From Flabesymbios commensalis (taxonomy: Eukaryota; Annelida; Polychaeta; Terebellida; Flabelligeridae), in NCBI GenBank assembly GCA_964017125.1, contig OZ024908.1, positions 79,610,919-79,674,918 on the forward strand: a stretch of DNA of 64,000 nt, given 5' to 3'. Below the pieces are notes generated by a model, which ran no database searches, was not told where the DNA came from, and worked only from the letters and a program-made list of their open reading frames with translations. Shown here one piece after another: positions 1 through 13,300 of this stretch (position 1 is the stretch's first letter; each line of letters begins with the position of its first letter). The translations under genes were made by a program, and so were the position numbers.

Positions 1-271
1 AGAGTTATAGTTCTACACGCAGCATAAATGAGACCAGGAGTACTCAGTATCCCTGAGCACCATGTTTGAACACTAATAGTTCAAATGTCCCAATATTTAT
101 GTGATAGCTCCACATAATTAACACACGACGTACATGTACATTCACCATTTTTACAGCCATATTTCAATGGTCACCAATAATGGTTGATGCGTGTAAATAC
201 ATTAATCACCCACGTTTTCAAGTGGGGATGACACTTCACCTCTGATAAGAGTGTTAATCTACTGGTCTGTG

Positions 272-475
272 TAAACCTTTACAACGCTGAAATATTTTTT
301 GCATAAACCATGGAGACCAAGTTTTTTTTTACTTTTAAATTATGAGAAATGTCTTAGTTAGCTCTTTCCGCTTCATTTGAATATCTATGTTATGGGTCTA
401 CGCCCATTATAAATATTTAATTCTTTCAGCGTCAGATTCTGACGTCTAAAACGGTCCCGGCGGTGAAAGGGTTAA
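272..475 (+). repeat. TTAA-type MITE, family A
   Basis: Starts near AACCTTTACAACGCTGAAAT and ends GGTGAAAGGGTTAA. Shares with other A copies the phrases AAACCATGGAGACCAA, GTCTTAGTTAGCTCTTTCCG and a GACGTC-containing core, here half deleted. Confidence 0.8.
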
Positions 476-528
476 TCCACTAGCCTATTTGGATCTACAC
501 AAACCGGACGACGCCGTGTAACATGGAT

Positions 529-612
529 TCCAAGTATACACGTGACGTTGTCGCTGTGTTGGTTAAATGTCGGACCAGCATCACAGACGGTGGACCAACA
601 TTACATCAGCAT
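529..612. repeat. Family E fragment
   Basis: CAAGTATACACGTGACGTTG then GTCGGACCAGCATCACAGAC and GGTGGACCAACATTACATCA. Core and one arm only. Confidence 0.55.
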
Positions 613-1314
613 AGGATCGAGTACTCATGTCTGCTGTATCCATGATCAACCAGACACTTGACTGAATCAGCCAGATAATACTTCTCATCAATGATCAAAT
701 TTACAGAGCTTGCTTATTACTAGCTGCACCCAAATAACAGCCTTTGTTTCTGTTATATTTTATGTTGACAATATACACTGTATCATTTATTGTCATACAA
801 AGCAAGGGGGTTTATATAAAAAAAGGTACAATTTGTACCATGAATATATTACGCAATGAATAAAAATATTTGTTATGCTATGTTCTGTAATTATTAGGTA
901 CAGGCGAATTGATTCTGAAGAGGATAATTTGTGAAGGATAGCGTGTCTGTAACGTAATCTGTAAAAGTGATCCTAAGACTCAGCAATAGCCTGATGAATT
1001 TTAAATCACTAACCAAATGTTCGTTAAACAAGATAAATACTGTCATATTCACAAATGTGAACTAATAAATTTTTAATTAAAATGTGATATAGTCTATTAG
1101 TTTTAATAATGCATGTATTATTTAATAGTGAATGCATGTAGGCCTAATTATAACTTATATCAGAGATTCATATATTGCGTATTATGTATTTCTGCGTATG
1201 TATGTGTATACTTATGTTATGTTATAAGTCAGCCATTGACTTAATGTCTGCAGTGAATATATATTTATCTATCTGAATCATATAAATAAGGACGTTGAAA
1301 TAAGAAGTACTCAC

Positions 1315-4300
1315 ATTACGTAATTGATCTAGCTCTGCCTGTCCCTCATTGGAATACTGTTTCAACCATTCATTTTTAGAGCAGGCACTTTCCAGGGAGT
1401 CCTTCATGGCGGTCAACTCCTTGAAGAACTTTTCTTTTGTCTTAAAGTTAAACACAATTTAATTCGATAAAACGGTTTAAAACATGTATAACATTTATTG
1501 TTGTAAAGTATTGTCACAGATTCAAAAACATGAGTGACAAAATAATTTTTGCTGTGAAATTAAGCAGCAAACTAAGGATAATTTATCCCTTACAACGCTG
1601 AAATATGTTTGTATAAACCATGGAGACTGAAGCATTTTTTCGATTTAAAATTATCATAAATGCCTTAGTTAGCTCTGTTCTGCTTTATTTGAATAACTAT
1701 GTTATCGGTCTACGGCCATTATAATTATTTTACTTTTGTGCGGGGACCGACTTTCGACGTCAGAATCTGACGTCTACGTTAGACGTCAGAATCTGACGTC
1801 TACATAAGTCAGATTCTGACGTCTAGAGTCGGTGGCCGCACTGAAAGGGATAATTTGCTTTCGTTTGTCATCTAACTATTGTCTGTCGAATGTTGCAGGA
1901 TTGTCCGAAATTAAATTGAGCTTTTCGCTAATCACTCCGTCGATTTGCAAGCGATTTTCATGAAATTTTGTAAACGCTATTTCCGCCATTTGATATGTAG
2001 TCAAATTCTAATTATGACGCCCTTCTGTAAACCCATTATGACGCCCTTCTGTAAAACTTCATTTCGGTTGATTCTCAGAATTGTGTTACATGTCAAATAG
2101 TGTAACTTTTGAAATACTCACGGGAATGTTCCGAAATTTTAAGGGTTGTTGCCCAATGACTCGATACAAATGTTTACGGGAACAGACTAAATAATACTGT
2201 ATAGGCCTACATGTATATTGCATATTATGCTGACCTGAGCTAGTTTTTTATTGTCCTCTTCCAGGTGTTCCACTGATGAGGTGATTTGTTCCAGCATCGT
2301 CTGTTTCTTCTGGTTGTCTTGCTGTAGAACCGTATGTGAAGCTTTCAAACTGCGATAGTCAAGGTCTAGTTTCTCCAGTCTGAATCAGCAAGCAACATGT
2401 CAATCAACACTTTTTATATTAAAGACATTGGGAATTAAGTACAGATAATAAATATTATGATCTGTGTTGAGTAAAAAAGACTAATTTAATACTGATTGAT
2501 CGAGACGTGTACACACTTTGAAGTAGTTTATCTTATCACGTGATCTCCATCATTTCGCATCAAATATGCCAATATTGTATTTATGGCTGCATTTTTCTTT
2601 GTAAAAGTAGATTCAGACCTATAGCTGAAGTTCTGATACCTTAATTATCCTGAAATATTTAAAATGCGGACCTTCCAGATTTTCTGAAAAAAATGAAAAA
2701 TAATAATTCGCGAGATCTTGTTTTTATAAATTCATCTGTGTACATTAACCCTATGTATGCAACGGTGAATTATTTTTGTATAAACCATGGGACCAAAGGG
2801 TTTTTTCCATTTGAAGTCATCATCATAAATGTCTTAGTCAGCTCTGTCCCCCTCATTTTAATACCATGTTATGGGTCGACGACCGGTATACATATTTTAC
2901 TCTTCCAGTGTGGGTATCGACTTTAGACGTCAGAAACTGACGTCTACAGACGTCAGAATACGTCAGATTCTGACATCTAAAGTCGGTCCCCGCTCTGAAA
3001 GAGTTAACAACCCGGTGATAAACACTCCGTGCCAGCGGAATGCGAACCCAACTAACACTTGCTGTCGTCTGTAAATCGTGCTATAGTAGAATGTTGTAAT
3101 TTGAATGTTGTAATGTTGTAATTTGTGATGTGCAAAAAAATAGTGGTCCCAGAATTGATCCCTGAAGTATTCCAGAAGTCACTTATAGCCACAACGAACT
3201 TGTATTACCCTCCCGAACTATCAAGTATGTTAGTCAGACAAGAATGTTTTAAATATTTCTATATACGCCGAAACATTGCAATTTTTCCATCAGTAGGTTG
3301 TGAGGAACCTTGTCAAAGGGTTGAGATACCTTTGCAAATTCTAAATAAAACAACGTGTTCTATTAAAAACGTACTTTTGAATATCGTGTAGCACATGACT
3401 GCAGTAGGCCCCCTTATTGTGCAACTTTTCAGCTCACTTTCGTCAATTTATGCTCCAGAGAATAATTATATTTCGGCTAGAGCAAGTATCCTTGGCTATA
3501 GTAATGAAAATTGGTCTATGGTCAGTTACGTCAGATTTGTCACCTGTGACTTAAAACGGGACAGATATTTGCGTTGCGACAGTTTTTTTTTTGGAAATTG
3601 ACCTAGTTGTAAAGATTGATTTATTAGGAGCTCACATGTCAGAGATATAAGACAGAACGATGAACGATGACTAAGAATGATGGGAAGAATTTCGCCTGAA
3701 TCCAAAGATTTATTTTTGGCTTTTTCAAAGATCTCATAATAATATGTACTTCTTTGGATTATAATTTGAACATTCCCCGAAGATTTTACAACATTTGACC
3801 TTCATCATTTATATTTGTCTTATTGAAGACTGAAGACTGAATCAATTTACTGAACTGCAGATGAGCAAGAACCTGTTTGTTTGACTATTACTCCCCCCCC
3901 CCCCCCCCCAGTATCAACGACACATTTGACCAACGCTCAATCAAGGCTGGCTTATTATCCAAGACACTCGTCCAGTATTGAAACAGCTTTATCAATGACT
4001 TGTGATTGGTGAGATACGGCTTTATGGGTCAATTTGTCTGAGTATTCAGGGGCTGTGTAAACCCTTTAACCGCCAAATTAATAGATTTGAATTTTCACCC
4101 ACTTGAAGTTATGTCTCGCTGACGCGATTCACAACTTCTAGTGGGTGACAATTATTCACAAAAAATTGGAAAAATGAAGGTCACCGATTCAGAAATCTTG
4201 CTGATTGATGTCACGGTTTAACCTTAACATGTATAAAAGACGTGTTGTAATGTGCTTATAACAAAATGTAAAAAAACAACAACAAATATAATCGGGACTG

Positions 4301-7300
4301 ATGGTTAAACGGTTAACCGTTACACCTCTTATAACGACTACAGTGGGTTTTTTATTAGCAGGTTAAATCACAGTTATTGTGAGAGAAGTGGGTATTAAAA
4401 CATCAAAAATTGCAGATATTTGATCTCAAATTAAACAAATATGAGTAGGCCTAATTTTTACCCATGTGAAATTGCGGGTCGCGGCAGCGAGACACAACTT
4501 CAAATGGGTGGGAATTTAGCCAGAATAGGATTAAACATTAGAAATAATAAAGTGTTAACATTTCCTGGCAAGTTATATTTGTATATTCCACGTAAATTAT
4601 ATAAGACAACTCAGCGGGGACAGGGTTAATAATCAGATTTGTTTTTGCTGACGTTCAGTGTTATAATTTCCTGCCAAGTTATATTCCACGTAAATCCGGA
4701 CACAAAGCCGCGGGGGATTTATTTGATTTATCTTTCTTATTCTCGTCATCATTCTGAGGCACACAAGTAGGATTTGAGGGATTATCTCGACCATAGAGGT
4801 CTAAGTCTATGTCCCGACGTACGTTTCTGGAAGTACCACAGCAAATATTAGTGTGCACTCAACACTGCAGCCTAATATTGGGCAAATGTTACAAACAGTG
4901 GCCCAATGTTAAGCCAGTGTTGTGCCAACGTCTCGTTTTTAGCATGGCTAAATGCCCATCAGACACGGGGCGTCGACCCTGTGTTGGCCTAATGTTGGAC
5001 CACCGTCTGTGACGCTGGCCCAATATTAAGCCAACACCGGGTCGACGTCTGGAGTTTGCCGACGCTACGTGGTTATGTATGCATGGTCAGGTCTGACAAA
5101 CACATGTCATCTATCTTCATGGACTTTCAAAAGCACGATGCCTCAAACTGTTGTCAGGCATTCATAATTCGATGTTTATAATTAAAACAATGGTCCCTCC
5201 AAAACTAACATTTTGTTATATTGTATCTTACAAAAATTGTCTAACTAATCGGCCATTTTGAATTTAATAGATTTTAAATTGTTCAGGTATCAATCCTGGG
5301 ACCTCACATTTTCTTTTATATTATTTGATCTTACAAATTTGGTCATTATATCTGGCCTAATATAGTAAATAATACCCACCAGAGATCCATTTTCAATTTG
5401 ATTGATTTTTATTTCTCTCGAATGTATACCTGACTTGTCTACAGACAATATAGATGCATATCCCAGCAAACACAAAACATTTCTATAACATTTATACAAT
5501 GTTCGGCCAACGTCGAAGACGTTGGGCCGACGTTGTATTAATGTTATACAAATGTTTTGTGCTTGCTGGTTACACAGTCTAGTTTAGATGTGTGCATGTC
5601 AGGACTGCTAGGGACATCAATGATGACGCACGCCAGAATTAATTCGAAGAATAGAATAAAATCCAAACCGATGTGAAGTAATCAATGAGGTATATTTTTA
5701 AAAATGTATTATTATATTTATTAAATATCAGTCAGATAAGTCAAGTAATGCTCATTTAAAGATTTTTCAACTAGAGAGCTATCTCATCCATTTACAAAAC
5801 CAACAATAGGCCTCTGGGTTAATTTTTATTTTCAAAATAGTCGTAGTTATAAAATGTATCCTTTTTATTTTATCTATTCCGCATTTACCCATTTAATGTG
5901 CACAAAATTATGTATAAATTACAGAGTTAGACCTGGAAATATGACTATTGCACGGTTATGTGGACATGCTCATATTTACGTGTAAGTCACCTGTACTTAC
6001 TGTAAGTGTTAAAGTAAGCAGCTTCAGTAGGTTCTAACCCTATGTTGTACTTTACAAACACGTACACTGGTATGTAAGCGCACGTTCCGCACCAGGAATG
6101 AGTATTTACAGTACAGATTTATCTGTATGATCACAAGTTATACGCCATTATCCCGAATATCAATAAATCAAGCAGTCATTCTTCATAGGATTTTATAAAA
6201 CAAATTTTGTGTCCATGGATTTATATTAACAGGTAGATTAATTAGGCCATCGGCAGTGACCAATATATTCAGTTATGTTTATAAAACGTGGATAAATACT
6301 GCTAAAAACTGTAGCATTATACTACAGTCTCCTTCTATCACTTTTATTGGAAACTGAAGGAAGCAATGGAAATTTTTATTTGAAGCAAGAAAAATTCGTT
6401 TATATATTTTTAGGATATTCTTATCGTCAATTAGGCCCACTCTGTCGCTACATTCAGGTGTATATTAAATCTAAATAATTATTACAAGGCGTTTTTGTTT
6501 GATTTTTACAGACGTCTAACGTCGATCCCCGCACTGTAAGAGTAAACCATTTTCTAAAGGCCGTAGACCCATAACATAGTTATTCAAATGTAGCGGAAAG
6601 AGCTGACTAAGATATTTATGATGATTTAAATTGAAAAACCCTTTGGTTTATACACAAATATGTCAGCGCTTTAACCCTTTGAGCCCCCACGATGCATTAA
6701 AGCATCATTTTACATCCCTGAAAACAGATTTAATTTTCCTGCAACTGAGGAGTTTTAGAAGAAAAAAATCCTAGAAACTGTTACCAATACGTGGCAATTT
6801 TCTTCAATTTTCCACTCACTTAAAGTCATTTTCATCCACTACAAGTCGAGAATTGCGGCAGCAATTCGCGACTTGTAGTGGATGAAGATGACAATGGTAA
6901 ACTCAGGATTGAAAGGGTTAAGGGTGAACATCATGATTTTTGTAGGAAGTCACTTTACACACACGAAACTGGATCAGAGCGATGTGGATATAAAATTACC
7001 ATGGTTATCGTACATTGTACTACAGAACGTATTTGTTAGAATTCTGAGACGTAATATAAGGTGAATATTGGATGATAATTGACGAGACACCTTATCCTAT
7101 GAGCTGTGAGTGATGTAATCTATGGACCACACGCATGCGCATACAAATTGACACGAACTATTACATAACGACAAGCATAAAAATATAATTGAACAATAAG
7201 TTACTTAATGCATAAACCTACGTCAGAATATGCGGTACATTAGCACCACTTTACAAATTTAGCGGTCCTCAATGTGCTAATATCACGAACGTCTATATCC

Positions 7301-10300
7301 GTTCTCAACCTTTTTATTTGTTAAGAATATGTTCACACCCTTGGAAGTTGTAGGCCTAAGTCGCGAAACATGACCTCACGTAGGTAGTAAAAAAAAAAAT
7401 TATATAATTTAGCGATTTGAAGGTTAATCAATGATTTTGGTTACTCTCTATATATAAAAACATACAGAGGTGAATGTAACCCTTTCAGCGACTTAAGACA
7501 CAGATTCAGACGTCTAAAGTCGATCCCCGCACTGAAAGAGTAAAATATTTATAATGGCCGTAGACACATAACCATGATAAAATATATATTCAAATGAAGC
7601 GGAGAGAGCTAACTAAGACATTTATGATGATTTCAAATTAAAAAAACACCTTTTAGTCTCTTGGATCAGCGCTTTAAGGGCTAAGGGATGGGGTGGTCAT
7701 TGGAAGACCTGACTCTTATTTTTACAAATTAAACAATTTCATACAAATGAGCAAATAACCCTCCAATCGGAATGCTCTCGGTTTTCACCTGAGGCAATCT
7801 AAATTCTGCCAGCTTTTCGGGGGCTCTAACCTTCACCCCCTCCCTCAATATGTTTCGATGCTTAACATAATTTGTAGGCCTACCCCTTTAGATAACTTTT
7901 TTTCATTGAATGACATTTTGAAAGCAATTTTCTATCAAAGGCGATAATCGCTTAACAAGCACAGACTTTTTAATCTATGTACGGAAACTAACTTTTTTTT
8001 GCTCTACCCCTTACTTTACTTTATACACAGAAATATTGCTAGTATCATGATATTATCAATCGCCGCCACATATAGTTTGTTTGTTCATGATACTCGACCT
8101 GACATGTGACCTTGATAAGAATTTGAGCCTCTCGAAAAGACAGGTCGCGCCAGGGTAAACACACCCCTAATATGTGAAGAGAGAGAGAGTAGCACTAGCA
8201 CTGGTTGAACCCTCCCAGAAAACTACAGACGATGGGCAAATGCTGGTTTGATGTTGGGCCAGCGTCGTAGACGTGGCCCAACATCAAACTAACATTGGCC
8301 CAACGTCTGTAGTTTGCTGGGGGAGCGTCTGCCAAATAAAAAAAACAGAAGCGGCAGCAGCGAACACAGAACTGAACAATGGAAGATAAATAATCAAAGC
8401 TGAGACGGACTCTTGAGCAAAGTGAGTCAAATGAACCGGCAAATCACACAATGACGGGTGACTTGCTCTTTAAAATAGAAGGTAGAGATAACAGAAAATC
8501 GGGTTTCGTGCTGTTTTTTACACAAATGGACTGAACTGCATGGACAAAATAATTTTAACCTAACAAGGAAGTTCCGATTCCAGTTCAGGTAACGATGTTT
8601 ATATATCCAGCCTTTACCTATTGGTCACATAACCTCCTGAAAAGAGAAAACGAAGGTAAAGAAGGGTATAGTTTTAGGAGCATTTAAAACTAAGTGGAGT
8701 ATCTAGAGGGGGTGCGTAGGGGGCACACCCCTCCGTTTTTTTGTGAAAATATTTCATTTCCGTGGATATTTTGAATTAAAATGGAGTTAATTTACCATGT
8801 TTACCTCCCTCTTTTTCAGCCAAAATATGGCTTACGCCCCTTCTTTTGCACATCCCGTATTCACTAAAATTAAAGCCATAGACCACTCTATGTCCGTTTC
8901 TGGTTTTAGTTGTACCCCAGTTGCCTCTATCTCTGTAATAAGCGTGGTGCTTTCTGGGTACTGATGTGTCCAGCTGTTCGTATACAGTGGACTGCTCCTT
9001 TAAACAGTGGTTAAACACACACGTGTGAAAACTCTTAGCCTGTTCGCAATAACGGTCTACTCTTTATTTTCCAAGAAGACATACACCGCTGATTCAATAT
9101 TAGATTCATGTTGGGCCAGCGTTGTTGGCGGTGAACAAATATGTCCCCAGTATTTTGGGTCAACGTTTCGTATAAGGGAGATCCCTATCAAGCAACGTAC
9201 AACAACACAGCATTAGCTTTGAGCTGGATCAACATCTGCGACGTTGGCACAGCTCAAGGACAATGCTGTTACAATTCCAACGTGTCATAAGCCTACTCCG
9301 CAGGTCTTCCAAATTGATTATACATTCAGATTTTGCCATTTAGGTTGACTTGCGTACACAGCATAGCAAAACCGCATGGAATCTGACAAGTGTATGTGGG
9401 ATCAATTGGACGGGAATCAATATTTTGTATCGCGTACATTTAATTCTTGCTAAGTGATCAATAATCATAATAAGTAATGAAGCATATATACAGTAGAAAC
9501 GCTTGGCGTTTGGCATGTCACGACAGAGCAGATCACCCGGACACGTTTGACCAGGAGAGGGACTATAACGCTATCCTGTCAATATAAATATAATATCAGA
9601 CATTGGATCAATGCTGATCCAGCGTCCGCTTAGAGTTGACCCGACGCACTGAGTTTACCTGACATTAATCTAGAGGGCTCCGATGACCACCTCTCTTCAA
9701 ACAGACATCCGCTCTGCTCGAAGCCAAAAGGCAGTATCTGTTCACTTGTAAAGTAAGCAGATACTGCCTTTTGGCTTTACACGGCATCCGCTCCCGCCTC
9801 GGCGCTAATAGGCCTCGAGTGTATCCATATATAGTGGTATGTGGTAAATACATAGAATGGAAGCAAGTTCCCCTGACCATTATCAAATTATATTCTTTAC
9901 TTTGTAGTGCAAAATGAATGTCAATGACAAAGGAATTTAATTGTTTGAGAGGTTTTTACCAATACACATACGAGCTTGACGGTCATTTCATAGCGAGACG
10001 ATAAGCGTGAACCGATGGGCGCTCTATCGAGTTGTTGTTCCAATGACAAAATAACAATCTCAATATTTAAAAAAAAACCCTGAACATCTGCAGATAGTGT
10101 CGACCAAAATGTGACACTATCTAATATAGTACCGGTCCCGATTATATTAGTTTTTTTATATTGCTACTAGCACATTAAATACGAGTTTTTAACATTATTA
10201 AAAATAAAACCTGACGTCAATCAACAATATTTCAAAATCGTTGACCTCCATTTAGTCAAATCTGAACAATTTTCACTCACTAGAGCTTGTGGATCGCGTC

Positions 10301-13300
10301 AGCGAGACACAACTTCAAGTAGGTGAAAATTCCAATTAATTAATTTGGCGGTTACAGGGTTAGAGTGATACTAGATAGAGTTTTGGTAATCAGCGTACCT
10401 TTCTTGTAGCTCTTCTCGGAGATGTAAACCCTCCAGCCGCAAATTGTGGTAATCCTGTTTTTCCTTATCAAGAGCAGAAAGTTTCTTCTTGTTGTCCTAT
10501 TCGTATATGAAAATGAGAAATTTCAGCCCTGATAGCAAAATTTAGGATTGTTGAATTGAACGAAATATCCGTATAAGAAGCTGATATTATAAAAGTATAC
10601 TAAAAATGCACAAAATACAAAATAACTACCTTTTCTCTTGACCGCATATCTTCAAGATGGAATGAGGCATCTTTCAGCGTCGCTTCTACCGCTACCAGTC
10701 GGTCTGCTTGCATCTAAAAGTAAAATGAATGAATGAATGAATGAATGAATGAATGAATGAATGAATGAATGAATGGATGAATGAATGTACAGACGTACAT
10801 GTTATGACGTCAGAGTGGGGTGATAGGGCATTCTTTCCCGCGTGAGAGACCTAATATCAAACACTCTATTGCCGGTTTAGCTTTAATAAGGCCGTACCAC
10901 GACCAACACCAGTGAGGTCACCAGTGTCTGCACTGATGCGGCAGCTGCATTGGCACCGCTGTTGAGCGGAGGAACCAGGGTACCCCGCTGGCAATGAATG
11001 AATGAATGAATGAATGAATGAATGAATGAATGAATGAATGAATAAATGAATGAATGAATGAATGAATGAATGAATGAATGAATGAATGAAACTGAGGACT
11101 TAGTTTGATGATCGTACCTGTATAGTAGAGCGAGCATCCTTTAGCTTCTCCACCAGGAGTTCCCTGCGTTTTTCACTCTCTTCTAGGGCTTTATGCGCCT
11201 CTCTGAGCGGGCGTGGAGATCCCGCCACTGTGTGTGGTGTGAGGGAGCTGTATCGACGAGGAGATGACAGGTCAAAGCTGCGGTTCAGTTCATCCGGGGG
11301 ATCGCTTGGGTAAGGTGTGAGACAACCCATGCTCCCTGAGCGGTGACGGGTGGAGGACGAGAAAACGGGGTTACTGTGGAATAAATACAAAACGTTAGAC
11401 AGCTTAACCCTTGAAGCGCTGAAATATTATTTATACAAACCATAGAAATCAAAGGGTTTTTTCAATTTGAAAATCATCATAAATGTCTTAGTTACCACTT
11501 TCCGCTTTATTTGAATACGTTATGGGTCTACGGCTATTACAATGTATTCAATTCTTTAAGTGCGGGGACCGACTTTAGACGTCAGAATCAGATGTCTATG
11601 TATGTCAGATTCTGACGTCTAAAGTCGATCCCCGCACTGAAAGAGTTGAGCCTTCACAGCATTATTTTGCATCTCTGATGAACAACTCAACTTCCTACTC
11701 TTTGTTGTGAATGACAATTTTCACGGAACTGCTTTAATAATAACGATATTTTTTAATTTGTCGCCCACTTCAAGACATCTTAATCTCTTACAAGTTGAGA
11801 ATTGCGGTAGGATGAGAGGCTTTGGATTGGTTGAGATGGCCATCTCGAGCAATACGATACATCGTAACTTGTACGAGAATACAGGCATTAAATGCACCAG
11901 TCCGAGTACAAACATTCACAGTAACGAGTTATGTTTATTTCTAATTTATAAAGATATATTTGAAAAAAAACTTGTCTGTGCCATATAGTAAGTAGAAAAA
12001 AATCCAGAAAACGTCATGATATTGTTTTGAGTTCGTTTTATATTTATCATTTGCAAGATTAAATTATTCTACGTCAAGACAAGACGTCTACAAGACGTCT
12101 GATAATATATTATTTTTTATTATGACAAGATGTCATCAAGACGATAATATATTATTATTTGTCGTGACAATTATCAAGACGATAACATATTATAATATGA
12201 CAAGACATCTGCTTTGTTCTTTCTAGATTTTTCACCGCTAACGATAATTCTTATACTTGAACTTGTGTGTAAGCTTGGTACCTGTGTATGCCACTATCAG
12301 AGTCTTGATGTAGGTCGAGTTTAAGGTCATGTTGTGCCCTGAGTGGTGAGTGGATCCTGTCAGAGAGGGAGTCGTTTAGCATTGAGCGTCTGTGTGATCG
12401 TGATGCGGACATGTCCTCCATTCCTCCGTACAGGTGGTGACCGGATAAACTGTTGTCCAGCACACCCACGTCGTCGTTAGCATAGCTCCCGTAGTCATGT
12501 CGTCTCTAAAACATAAAAAAACAGTGATTTAAACTCCTTTCCTGCTGGGACCGTATGCATATACACACAGGCTGAAGCTAGTTTCAATTCAAATCAATTA
12601 CCCCTGAAATTGACAAAATGGTTTTAAAATAATTTAATTTAGGAAATTTGTCTATTTTTCAAATAAATATATATTTTCGTCATTTGATACTGGAAATTGC
12701 GTTAGCAATTCCAAATTCAAATAAATGAAAAATATCAAGAAACTATTCGGCAGAAAAGGGTTAACATATGATATATGATGTAGAGCGTACTAAAGAAATA
12801 CGAGACGCTCACCAACCACTGTTGGTGTGATATCTGGCCAGCGTGATATTACGCCAACAGTTGGTCAACGTCTCGTGCTAACGGAGATGCAATTCCTCCC
12901 TTCCCCAGCAGGCAACGTATCATGCTAACAGAGATACAATTTCCATCTTCCCAGCAGGCAACGTCTCGTGCTAACAGAGATACAATCTCCACCTTCCCCA
13001 GCAGGAAACATCTCGTGCTAGCGGAGATACAATTCCCCCCTTCCTCGGGCCATGTCTCAAGTTAACAGAAAAACAATCTACACGTTCCCCAGGCAACGTC
13101 TCGTGCTAACGGAGATACAATTCCCACCTTCTCCCGGCAAAATCGCTCGCACCACAACGCTGAAGAAAGGCCAAAGAAAGATGCTAATGTCAAGGGTTTT
13201 GTTTTAAATGGACTCAATTATTTCACTGTGCTGTAGCATGTCTACAACACTATAAATACAGTAACATATTGAAATCCTGGAAAAGATTTCCATATTACAT

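Noticed and set aside
3890-3910. Long C and G runs (3.89, 31.75, 49.71, 53.08, 62.46 kb) as quadruplex candidates
   Set aside because: They are plain homopolymer runs, without the four-block spacing that would make a specific claim, and their length may be affected by sequencing error.
10883-11137. Minus-strand frame with HSFIHSFIHS repeats
   Set aside because: It is the translation of the TGAA microsatellite and has no start, splice or domain support.
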